Shown here: piece by piece, positions 24,834-34,892 of the stretch
Layout: each line of letters starts with the position of its first letter
Numbering within the stretch: position 1 is the first letter of the stretch
Source of the DNA: CAWCAW01 sp963714125
Lineage (GTDB): Bacteria; Actinomycetota; Acidimicrobiia; Acidimicrobiales; UBA8190
Length of the DNA stretch: 64,000 nucleotides
NCBI GenBank assembly: GCA_963714125.1
Contig: OY970234.1
Coordinates: forward strand, 806,001-870,000
Direction: 5' to 3'
The notes under the pieces: generated by a model
Told to the model about the DNA's origin: nothing
Database searches by the model: none
What the model saw: the letters and a program-made list of their open reading frames with translations, nothing else
Translations under genes and position numbers: made by a program

Positions 24834-27548
24834 TCAGTCGATGCCGTAGAACACGCGCTCGACGACAGCGCGGGCCCGGCGCGTCACGCGCCGGTAGTCG
24901 TCGCGCAGGACCGACGGGGTCGTGCCCAGGCTGCGCGCCAGCCGACTGAGCTGGTGAGCCTCGGCCGGGAGCGCATCCCCCGGCGGCGCCCCACCCCGCA
25001 GCGCCCCCACCAAGTGCCACCGGTTGCGCGTGTGTTCGCAGAATCGGTAGGCGCTTCGCAACGCGTCGGCATCCTCCGGCGCCAGGATGTGGCGACGGCG
25101 AAGCTCCTCGAGCGCGTCGATAGTGCCGCTTTGTCGCACGTCGTGGCGCAGCTGGAGAAGTTGCACCGTCCACTCCACGTCCGCCAACGTCCCCTTGCCC
25201 AACTTGAGATGGAAGGTGGGGTCCTGTCGGGCCGGGATGCGCTCGCGTTCGATGCGGGCCTTCATGCGACGGATGTCGGCGATCTCGATCTCTGACAGCG
25301 GCCGGTCCCAGACGAATGCCGACGCCAAGGCCATGAACCGCTCACCGAGCTCCTTGTCGCCGGCCACGACCCGGGCCCGCACCAGCGCTTGACGTTCCCA
25401 CGTCTGCGCCCAGCGTGACAGGTAGCTGGCGTAGCTCTCGAGGGAGCGGGTCAAGCGGCCCTGGGAGCCTTCGGGGCGCAGCCCGAGATCCACGGTGGCC
25501 ACGCGTTGGGCCGGACTCGGCCCGTGCATGAAGCGCAGGAAGGTCTCGCCGGCGACCTCGCCGGCTTCGTCGTCCCCACCCCACACCAGAAGCAGGTCGA
25601 GGTCACTGGCGTACGACATCTCGGCGCCTCCGAGGCGGCCCATGCCCACCACACACAACGCCATCCCCGGACAGGCGACCTCCACGGCCGACTCGAGCAA
25701 GGCTTCGGCCACCGTCGTCAACGCCTGTCCGGTGTGCTGGACGTCGTCGATGTCGAGGACGTCGCGCGCCGCCGTGGTCACCAGTTGTTCTTGCCTGATG
25801 CGCACCAGTTCGGCGCGCTGACGGGCCACGCCGGGGCGCCTGCGCATCCTGTCGATGGCCTCGGCCACCAGCGCCGGTCTCGGCGTGGGGGCCAACGCGT
25901 CGTCGTCCAAGCGGGCGATGACGTCGGGATTGCGGGTGATGGCTTCGCCCAGGGAGCGGCTCGAGCCCAACAACAGGCAGAGCCGTCGGGCCGCCTCCGG
26001 CGACTCGCGAAAGGTGGCCACCATCAGCGCTTGAGAATGCGGGCGGACGGCCAGGTCTCGCAACCCGAGAAGCCCGAGGTCGGGATCGGCGGTGAGCGAG
26101 AGCCAGTCCAACAGCAGCGGCAGGAGCTGAGCCATCAAGCGGGAGCTGCGGGTGAGCCCGCTCGACAGCTCGGCCACGGCCGCCTTGGTGCGCTTGGCGT
26201 CGGAGAAGCCGAAGGCCGCCAGGCGATCAGCCACGGCCTCTGGCGTCATGGTCTCAGGGGCGGAGAACGACGCCAACAACGGACGGAAGAACAGGCGCTC
26301 ATGGATGGTGCGCACTACGGCTTGGTGCCGACGCAGCTCTTCGTCGAAGCGGGCCGCCGCGCTGAAGTCGGCGGTGTCCTCGAACCCGAGCACTCGGGCC
26401 AGCCGTTGTCGGGCCCCGGGCTGGCGCGGCACGGAGTGGGTTTGTTCCTCCTCGACCAGCTGCAAGCGGTGCTCGACGGTGCGCAGGAACCGGTAGGAGT
26501 CGGCCAGCACGTCGGCGTCTTCGGGGCTCACGAAGCCAGCGGAGGCCATCTCGGCCAGGGCACCGAGGGTGGAGGGCTCCCGGATGGCGACGTCCTGGCG
26601 GCCGTGGACCAGCTGGAGGAGCTGGACCGAGAACTCGACGTCGCGGATGCCGCCCGGCCCGCGCTTGAGCTCCCTATCGCCCAGACCTCGGCGTGCCACC
26701 TCCGACTCCGAGCGTGCCTTCATGGCGCGCAACTCGGCGAGCTCGTCGGCGCTGTAGGTGCGATCCCACAATGCCGAAGACACCGCCGCCGCGAATTGCT
26801 CTCCCAGGGCGCTGTCGCCGGCGACGGGCCTCGCCTTCAGCAGGGCCTGAAACTCCCACGTCGAGGCCCAGCGCCCCCAGTACGAGCGGTAGCCGTCAAG
26901 CGACCGGGTCAGCGCGCCGGCCCGGCCTTCAGGACGGAGATTGGCGTCGATGCGAAAGCAGTGGCGAGCCACCTCGAGCAGATGCCGGGCCCGGTCCTCG
27001 CCGTCGGGTCGATCCGAGACGAACATCACGTCGACGTCGCTGGCGTAGTTGAGCTCGCGTGCTCCGAGCTTGCCCATCCCGATCACGCTGAATCCGGCGC
27101 TGTCCTCGGCGCCCCCGGTACCCCCGCTGTCGCCGGTGAGCGCCACCGCTCCCGCCAGCACATTGCCGCCCAATGCCGCCAGCGACGCTCCCACCGTTTC
27201 GAGGGTGTCCAGCCCGAGGAGGTCGCGCGCCGCGATGCGCAGGAGCTCGAGGCGCTTGGCGCGCGCCAGGGTGGCGACCTCCTCGGCGTCGATGTCCACC
27301 GGCTGGTCGAGATGGGCGAGGACGTCCAGAGCGCCGCGGTCGCTGAGGCACAGCCGGCCCAATGCGTTGCTGGCGGCGGCAACGGCCACGAGCGCCTGGG
27401 CGATCGCACTCGGTTGGTTCCCCTCGACGAGACGCGCCCCGTCGTCAGGCCGCTCGGAGAGCAAATGACGAATAAAGGCGCGCACGACGTCAGGGGCGGC
27501 GCTCCGGTCGACGAGGTCGTCCAAGGCAAAAGGAAGCTCGTCGCTCAT
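24834..27548 (-). CDS. glnE: Glutamine synthetase adenylyltransferase/deadenylyltransferase
   Basis: A 904-residue bifunctional GlnE that adenylylates and deadenylylates glutamine synthetase in response to nitrogen status. Two nucleotidyltransferase cores are visible: GMGKLGARELNYASDVDVMF in the N-terminal half and GMGRLGGAEMSYASDLDLLL in the C-terminal half. Each is followed by a GlnE helical domain (LRPEGRAGALTRSLDGYRSY and LRPEGSQGRLTRSLESYASY). Length is slightly short of the usual 950-1000. The ATG at 27548 is divergent from nadE across 74 bp. It is convergent with the protease gene, with 27 bp and no visible terminator between them. Confidence 0.95.
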   Translation of the reverse strand: MSDELPFALDDLVDRSAAPDVVRAFIRHLLSERPDDGARLVEGNQPSAIAQALVAVAAASNALGRLCLSDRGALDVLAHLDQPVDIDAEEVATLARAKRLELLRIAARDLLGLDTLETVGASLAALGGNVLAGAVALTGDSGGTGGAEDSAGFSVIGMGKLGARELNYASDVDVMFVSDRPDGEDRARHLLEVARHCFRIDANLRPEGRAGALTRSLDGYRSYWGRWASTWEFQALLKARPVAGDSALGEQFAAAVSSALWDRTYSADELAELRAMKARSESEVARRGLGDRELKRGPGGIRDVEFSVQLLQLVHGRQDVAIREPSTLGALAEMASAGFVSPEDADVLADSYRFLRTVEHRLQLVEEEQTHSVPRQPGARQRLARVLGFEDTADFSAAARFDEELRRHQAVVRTIHERLFFRPLLASFSAPETMTPEAVADRLAAFGFSDAKRTKAAVAELSSGLTRSSRLMAQLLPLLLDWLSLTADPDLGLLGLRDLAVRPHSQALMVATFRESPEAARRLCLLLGSSRSLGEAITRNPDVIARLDDDALAPTPRPALVAEAIDRMRRRPGVARQRAELVRIRQEQLVTTAARDVLDIDDVQHTGQALTTVAEALLESAVEVACPGMALCVVGMGRLGGAEMSYASDLDLLLVWGGDDEAGEVAGETFLRFMHGPSPAQRVATVDLGLRPEGSQGRLTRSLESYASYLSRWAQTWERQALVRARVVAGDKELGERFMALASAFVWDRPLSEIEIADIRRMKARIERERIPARQDPTFHLKLGKGTLADVEWTVQLLQLRHDVRQSGTIDALEELRRRHILAPEDADALRSAYRFCEHTRNRWHLVGALRGGAPPGDALPAEAHQLSRLARSLGTTPSVLRDDYRRVTRRARAVVERVFYGID

Positions 27549-27610
27549 AAGCCCATGCTCGCAGCATTCGAGGCCGTAACGGCCCAGCCAGGAACCAGGA
27601 GGTACGCCGG

Positions 27611-27616
27611 TAGGAT
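27611..27616 (+). promoter_or_regulatory. -10 box of leaderless nadE
   Basis: TAGGAT followed by 6 nt and the GTG at 27623. This is the clearest example of the leaderless geometry in the window. The -35 region is not well conserved. Confidence 0.5.
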
Positions 27617-27622
27617 TTAGCG

Positions 27623-29428
27623 GTGGCCCGATTGCGAGTGGCGTTATGCCAGCTCGACACCGTTGTCGGCGACATTGACGGCAACTGCGAGCGCATCATC
27701 GAGGTGCTGGCGCGCGCCGAGCTCGGCGGTGCCGATGTGGCCGCCCTGCCCGAGCTGGTCATCACGGGCTATCCCCCCGAGGATTTATTGCTCAAGCCCG
27801 CTTTCGTCGCCGACAACCTGGCCGCCTTGGAGAAAGTGGCGTCGGCTACATCGAACTGTGTGGCGCTGGTGGGTTTCGTCGATGTTGTCGATATCGACGA
27901 AGGCGATGCTGGGCTGTCCACGGCGCGCCAGGCGGCCATGCGGGGAGCGCCTCGCATGTTGCGCAACGCCCTGGCCGTGTGCGCGCATGGCCGTGTGGCC
28001 GGCGTGTATCACAAGCGTCGTCTTCCCAACTACGGAGTGTTCGACGAAGAACGGTGGTTCGCGCCGGGGACATCGGCGCTCCAGCTCTACCAAGTGGCCG
28101 GCGTCAACGTGGGCGTGTCGGTGTGCGAGGACGCCTGGTTCGATGGCGGTCCCATTGCCGAGCAAGGCTTGGGCGGCGCCGCGGTGGTGGTGAACGTCAA
28201 CTCGTCGCCGTATTCGATGGGACGTGGCGTCGATCGACTGGAGGTAGCGCGCCAGCGAGGGGCGGAGGGGGGCTGTGCCGTCGTCTACGTGAACCAAGTC
28301 GGTGGCCAAGACGAGCTCGTGTTCGACGGCGGGTCGTTCGTGATCGACGCGGCGGGCAACGTCGTAGCCACCGCCGAGCAATTCACGCAGTCCATGCTCC
28401 TCGTCGACGTGGAACTTCCGACCGCCGACGAAAGCGCCGTCGCCGATCCCACCCGGCAAGCGTTGCCGGTTGTCGTTTTGTCGGGGGCCGCCCCGCACCA
28501 GCAGGACCTTCTCGCACCCACGCGGGCGGCGCCGTTGAGCGAGGAAGAAGAGGTGTACGGCGCCCTGGTGCTCGGCACCCGGGATTACCTGGCCAAGAAC
28601 GGTTTTTCGGACGCCGTCATCGGACTCTCCGGTGGTATCGACTCGTCGTTGGTGGCCGCCGTGGCTGTCGATGCAATCGGTCCTGAGCACGTGCACGGGG
28701 TGGCCATGCCGTCGCGCTATTCGAGTGAGGGATCGCTCATCGACGCCCGTGCGTTGGCCGAGAACCTCGGCATTGCGCTCGACACCATCCCCATCGAAGA
28801 CGCCCATGTGGCCCTGAACGGACTCCTGGCGCCGGTGCTGGGCGGCCCGCCGCGCGGGCTTCCTGACGAAAACCTCCAGTCACGCATTCGGGGCATCCTG
28901 CTCATGGCCCTCTCCAATGCCAAGGGCTGGATCGTGCTCACGACAGGCAACAAGAGCGAAATGGCCACGGGGTACTCGACGCTCTACGGCGACTCGGCTG
29001 GTGGGTTCGCCGTCATCAAGGATGTCCCCAAGACCCTCGTCTACCGCTTATGCGTGGACCGCAACCGGCGCGCCGGCACGCCCATCATTCCGGAATCGGT
29101 CCTCGAGAAACCCCCTTCGGCCGAGTTGCGACCCGATCAACGCGACGACGAATCGCTGCCGCCCTACGACCTCCTCGACCCCGTGCTCGACGCTTTGGTC
29201 AACGGTGACGGTTCGATTGCTGATCTGGTGGCGCAGGGCTATGACCCGGACGTCGTCACCGCCGTGGCGCGTCTCGTCGATGCCGCCGAGTACAAACGTC
29301 GCCAGTCGCCTCCTGGGGTGCGCATCTCCCTCAAAGCCTTCGGCAAGGATCGCCGCATGCCCATCACCAACCGGTACCGCGATCGCTCCACGGCACCCCC
29401 ACCACCCGGATCCCGCCGTGGTCAGTGA
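27623..29428 (+). CDS. nadE: Glutamine-dependent NAD+ synthetase
   Basis: A 601-residue two-domain enzyme making NAD+ from deamido-NAD+ with glutamine as nitrogen donor. Residues 1-290 are a nitrilase-type glutaminase with the Glu-Lys-Cys triad in LPELVITGYPPED, KRRLPNYGVFDEERWF and VSVCEDAWFDGG. Residues about 315-600 are the synthetase with the P-loop GLSGGIDSSLVAAVA and TTGNKSEMATGYSTLYGD. The GTG start at 27623 fits a leaderless transcript. It overlaps the following ferritin-like gene by 11 bp, so the two should be translated together. nadB lies at the far end of the window in a separate operon. Confidence 0.95.
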   Translation: MARLRVALCQLDTVVGDIDGNCERIIEVLARAELGGADVAALPELVITGYPPEDLLLKPAFVADNLAALEKVASATSNCVALVGFVDVVDIDEGDAGLSTARQAAMRGAPRMLRNALAVCAHGRVAGVYHKRRLPNYGVFDEERWFAPGTSALQLYQVAGVNVGVSVCEDAWFDGGPIAEQGLGGAAVVVNVNSSPYSMGRGVDRLEVARQRGAEGGCAVVYVNQVGGQDELVFDGGSFVIDAAGNVVATAEQFTQSMLLVDVELPTADESAVADPTRQALPVVVLSGAAPHQQDLLAPTRAAPLSEEEEVYGALVLGTRDYLAKNGFSDAVIGLSGGIDSSLVAAVAVDAIGPEHVHGVAMPSRYSSEGSLIDARALAENLGIALDTIPIEDAHVALNGLLAPVLGGPPRGLPDENLQSRIRGILLMALSNAKGWIVLTTGNKSEMATGYSTLYGDSAGGFAVIKDVPKTLVYRLCVDRNRRAGTPIIPESVLEKPPSAELRPDQRDDESLPPYDLLDPVLDALVNGDGSIADLVAQGYDPDVVTAVARLVDAAEYKRRQSPPGVRISLKAFGKDRRMPITNRYRDRSTAPPPPGSRRGQ

Positions 29429-30095
29429 GGCCGGGCGTACCGGGCCCAGCGTGGAGAGCATCCTGAGCGGATCGGTTCTCGACGGCCTGGTGCCGGCGGG
29501 GACGGTGGCGTTGCCCTTGGCGGACGCGGCCCGGATCCTGGGCGCCTACCAATGGGTCGAGCAGCGACTCTTCGAGGTTTTGGGCGAATGGGTGGCACTC
29601 GAAGCCGACCCCGTGGCCCGCCTGCTGTTCGACTCGGCCAGCCAGCAGCACGGCTGGCACGCCGAGTTGTTCGCCGAGCACCTGCCCCGGCTCGACCACA
29701 TGGATCCGGCCCTGCTGGTGGTGCCTCCGAGCGCCGAGGTGGACGGACTGCTCTTGGGCCTGGGCGAAGCAGGCGGAACACTGCATCGCCTCGTGGCGCT
29801 GGGCCGCGTCCTTCTTCCCCGGTTGGTGGCCGGCTACAGCCACCACCTGGGAGGGGCGGTTCCTGTCACCGACGCGCCGGTGATCCGGGCCCTGCGCCTG
29901 GTGCTGCGCGACGACATAGAGGCGTGGCAGGTGGTCGAGGGGCTGATCCAGGCGCTGGTCCGACGGCCCCACGACGTGGCCGTGGTCACCGCCCACCAAC
30001 AGCAGCTGGAGCAGATGGTGGCGGCCAACGGCGTGGGCCTGGTGCGATGGCCTGGCCACGACGCTGGGCTCGGCTCAGACCCCTCTGTGGTCTGA
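29418..30095 (+). CDS. Predicted ferritin-like helical protein
   Basis: A 225-residue, almost wholly helical protein. The helices YQWVEQRLFEVLGEWV, FDSASQQHGWHAELFAEH and LRLVLRDDIEAWQVVEGL carry Glu/His residues at the spacing of a four-helix ferritin-like fold, though the second helix has QQHxxH instead of the canonical ExxH. A metal site is therefore possible but unproven. It starts at a GTG inside the end of nadE and is probably co-translated with it. A role with NAD synthesis is not established; the coupling may be only for expression. About 208 bp of non-coding DNA follow before the sigma factor. Confidence 0.55.
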   Translation: MVSEAGRTGPSVESILSGSVLDGLVPAGTVALPLADAARILGAYQWVEQRLFEVLGEWVALEADPVARLLFDSASQQHGWHAELFAEHLPRLDHMDPALLVVPPSAEVDGLLLGLGEAGGTLHRLVALGRVLLPRLVAGYSHHLGGAVPVTDAPVIRALRLVLRDDIEAWQVVEGLIQALVRRPHDVAVVTAHQQQLEQMVAANGVGLVRWPGHDAGLGSDPSVV

Positions 30096-30303
30096 CACGC
30101 CCAGACCAGCCTTCGGACCTGGGGCCCGGTGTCGGGGCCGGGTCCTTGACGGCGCCGGTAGACTCATATCCACAGGCGGGGTCTGTCCGTGTTTTCAGTC
30201 GCCGGCATCCGCCAGCACTGACGAGACATGGAGGCGGGCTGACGACCGATCCCGATCTGATCATTGTCAAACCGGCAACAATTTCTGACGAAGGGTTAAG
30301 ACG

Positions 30304-31245
30304 TTGGCGAAGGAGCGCGTCGAGCGCGACGAGGAAGACCTGGTACGGCTGTACCTGACCGATATCGGCCAGTACCCGCTGCTCACCAAGGACGACGAGG
30401 TGCGTCTGGCCCAGACGATCGAGGCGGGTCGTGAGGCCGAGACCGAGATCATCGGCAAGACCACCAAGGAGATCACCCCCGCTAAGCGGCGGGAGCTCAA
30501 GCGCAAGGTTCAGACCGGCGAGCAAGCCCAACAGACCTTCGTGCAGTCGAACCTGCGGCTGGTGGTGTCGATCGCTAAGAAGTACCAGGCGTCCGGGCTG
30601 CCTCTTTTGGACCTGATTCAAGAGGGCAACCTGGGCCTCATGCACGCCGTCGAAAAGTTCGACTGGCGCAAGGGTTTCAAGTTCTCGACCTATGCCACGT
30701 GGTGGATCCGCCAGGCCATCACCAGGGGCATCGCCAATACGGGTCGGACCATCCGTCTTCCCGTGCATGCCGGCGACACGCTGGCCCGGGTGCAAAAGGC
30801 CCAGGCCCGACTGGAGCTCAAGCTGGGCCGCCCCGCCACCTTGGTGGAGCTGGGCATCGAGGTCGAGATGCCCGAGGACAAGCTCATCGAGGCCCTGCGC
30901 TTTCGCGCCGAGCCCTTGTCTCTCTCCGAGCCGCTGCGCGAGGACGGCGACGCCGAACTCGGCGACGTGGTGGAGGACCGATCGGCGGAGTCGCCCTTTG
31001 AGGTGGCCGCCACCTCCTTGCTCCCCGACGAGATCAACCGCCTTCTCTCTCCGCTCGACGAGCGTGAGCGCGAGATCCTTCGCCTGCGTTTCGGTCTTGA
31101 CCGGGGCGAGCCCCGCACCCTCGAAGAGGTGGGAGAGCATTTCAACCTCACCCGGGAGCGGATCCGCCAGATCGAGGCGAGGGCTATGTCGAAGCTGCGG
31201 CACCCCTCCTCGGACACCGGCGCTCGCGACCTGCTCACGGTCTGA
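30304..31245 (+). CDS. RNA polymerase sigma factor, RpoD/SigB (HrdB-like) family
   Basis: A 313-residue group 1/2 sigma factor lacking region 1.1. Region 1.2 is DLVRLYLTDIGQYPLLT, region 2 contains LRLVVSIAKKYQASGLPLLD and FSTYATWWIRQAITR (the -10 recognition helix), region 3 ARVQKAQARLELKLGR, and region 4 LEEVGEHFNLTRERIRQIEA. The TTG start at 30304 has GAAGGG 8 nt upstream. Its short N terminus suits a SigB-type principal-like factor more than the essential SigA. No anti-sigma gene adjoins it. Confidence 0.88.
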   Translation: MAKERVERDEEDLVRLYLTDIGQYPLLTKDDEVRLAQTIEAGREAETEIIGKTTKEITPAKRRELKRKVQTGEQAQQTFVQSNLRLVVSIAKKYQASGLPLLDLIQEGNLGLMHAVEKFDWRKGFKFSTYATWWIRQAITRGIANTGRTIRLPVHAGDTLARVQKAQARLELKLGRPATLVELGIEVEMPEDKLIEALRFRAEPLSLSEPLREDGDAELGDVVEDRSAESPFEVAATSLLPDEINRLLSPLDEREREILRLRFGLDRGEPRTLEEVGEHFNLTRERIRQIEARAMSKLRHPSSDTGARDLLTV

Positions 31246-31299
31246 CCTGGCTCGATCGACGGTGCCGCCTGCCCTTTAGGCGCGCCGTAGTCGGAGCGT

Positions 31300-31305
31300 T
31301 AGGAT
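31300..31305 (+). promoter_or_regulatory. -10 box of leaderless micropeptide gene
   Basis: TAGGAT ends 7 nt before the GTG at 31313, identical in sequence to the nadE box and nearly identical in spacing. This supports expression of the very short frame that follows. Confidence 0.45.
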
Positions 31306-31312
31306 CGTTGTC

Positions 31313-31387
31313 GTGAAGAAACTCCTCATCCTCGCCATCCTCGTCGCCCTCGGGCTCGTCGCCGCCAAGCGGCTCCGCGCAGCCTGA
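31313..31387 (+). CDS. 24-residue hydrophobic membrane peptide
   Basis: A very short frame starting at GTG: a Lys-Lys N terminus, about 16 hydrophobic residues (LLILAILVALGLVAA), then KRLRAA and a stop. It would form a single membrane helix with positive charges on both sides. A TAGGAT box lies 7 nt upstream, and a strong GC hairpin follows 8 nt after the stop, so it has the outline of a complete leaderless gene. I recall similar Lys-Lys-Leu-Leu peptides annotated in other actinobacteria, but cannot check. Function unknown; neighbours are a sigma factor and a HAD phosphatase. Confidence 0.5.
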   Translation: MKKLLILAILVALGLVAAKRLRAA

Positions 31388-31394
31388 GTTCGCT

Positions 31395-31411
31395 CGGCGG
31401 CTGCGCCGCCG
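31395..31411. terminator. GC-rich hairpin, possible bidirectional terminator
   Basis: CGGCGGC, a TGC loop and GCCGCCG form a 7-bp perfect stem between the micropeptide stop and the convergent stop of the HAD gene. There is no T tract on either side, so termination would be of the tail-less kind common in high-GC actinobacteria. Confidence 0.4.
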
Positions 31412-31423
31412 GGGATTAGCTGT

Positions 31424-32212
31424 TCATCGTCGTCGCTGCTGGCCGTAGCGCCGCGCCAGTACGGCCGCGCCGGTGGCCGCCACCGCCACGCCCGTCATCG
31501 CGGCCGCCGTGGGGAGGTTTGGTACCGGCACTCGATCACGGAGACGAACGGGCCGGGTGAACTGCAGCACCTCCCACTCCCTCTCGCGAGCCAGCCGGGC
31601 CAGCACCCGGTCCGGATTCACGGCCACGGGATGGCCGACGGCTTCGAGCATGGGAGCGTCGGTGTAGGAGTCGCTGTAGGCGTAGGAAGCCGACAGGTCG
31701 ATGTCCTCGAACAGCGCCAGGTTGCGGATGGCGTCCGCCTTAAAGGGCCCGTAGGCGTAGAACGCCATCTCCCCCGTGTAGCGACCGTCGAGGTCCACCA
31801 CAGCTCGGCTGGCGATGGCACCGTCGACGGCCAGGTACTCGGCTAGGGGCTGGACGACCTCCTCGGGAGAGGCCGAGACCAGGTACGTCTTGCGGCCGGC
31901 GGCCCGGTGCTTCTCGATGAGCTCGATGGCCTCGGCGTAGATGATCGGCTCCACGACCTCGTCCAGCGCCTCTCGCACCATCCGGGACACCTCACCCTGG
32001 TCCCAGCCGCGGGTCAGCTTGAGCACCGACTCCCGGATGCGTTCCAGCTTCTGCTCGCTCGCACCCAGGTGGAGATAGACGATCTGCGTGGCCAGCACCC
32101 GCACCACGGTCGAACGGGAGATCAAGCCCCCCCGGTAGAAGGTGTGGCCGAAGGCTGCCATCGAAGCCCTGGCAATGACCGTCTTATCCAGGTCGAAAAA
32201 GGCGGCTTCCAC
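31424..32212 (-). CDS. HAD-IB family phosphatase with C-terminal membrane helix
   Basis: A 262-residue SerB-like HAD phosphatase. Motif I is AAFFDLDKTV (nucleophile Asp), motif II YLVSASPEEVVQ (Ser), the Lys is in FKADAIRNLA, and motif III is YAYSDSYTDAPMLEAVG. The family dephosphorylates phosphoserine, lysophospholipids or trehalose phosphate; the substrate here is unknown. The C-terminal 30 residues are a hydrophobic helix (TAAAMTGVAVAATGAAVLAR) ending in Arg and Gln, so the enzyme is probably membrane-anchored. TAGACT lies 6 nt upstream of the GTG at 32212, again a leaderless arrangement. It is divergent from the proton pyrophosphatase. Confidence 0.88.
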   Translation of the reverse strand: MEAAFFDLDKTVIARASMAAFGHTFYRGGLISRSTVVRVLATQIVYLHLGASEQKLERIRESVLKLTRGWDQGEVSRMVREALDEVVEPIIYAEAIELIEKHRAAGRKTYLVSASPEEVVQPLAEYLAVDGAIASRAVVDLDGRYTGEMAFYAYGPFKADAIRNLALFEDIDLSASYAYSDSYTDAPMLEAVGHPVAVNPDRVLARLAREREWEVLQFTRPVRLRDRVPVPNLPTAAAMTGVAVAATGAAVLARRYGQQRRR

Positions 32213-32394
32213 GCTCCGAGTCTACGAGTGTGGCCTTCGAGTTCAGGGTCCCTGGGGGCTTTTTGGAGTCCCGCCAGGCACCTTCCTTGCTCGGTGTGCT
32301 GCTCAATCGGTATCGTCGGCACCCGTTTACCGGTTCCTCGCTGCGCCACGCGCCGCGCCCGGGCACTGATTTCTACCGAAGGGAGCAGCACCCC

Positions 32395-34731
<2,337 letters not shown>

Positions 34732-34892
34732 GTCGTGCCTGGGGGATTGGTCCGCCGGTCCCCTCGCCACCGGCCATACTCGTGAGCCGAGATCCCGGCT
34801 TCGAAGTCGTCCGATAGGTTCACCCTCACCGGAGGCGACGGAAGCCGGCCGAACGGGACGCGTTATGCCACCCTGCATGTTCAACGACCACC

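Noticed and set aside
25506..27620. 704-residue plus-strand frame
   Set aside because: Antisense shadow of glnE caused by high GC; composition is Gly/Arg/Gln-rich and shows no domain.
31395..31411. Hairpin considered as a CRISPR-like or transposon end repeat
   Set aside because: It occurs once, with no direct repeats or spacers; a tail-less terminator is simpler. No CRISPR array or insertion sequence was found in the window.
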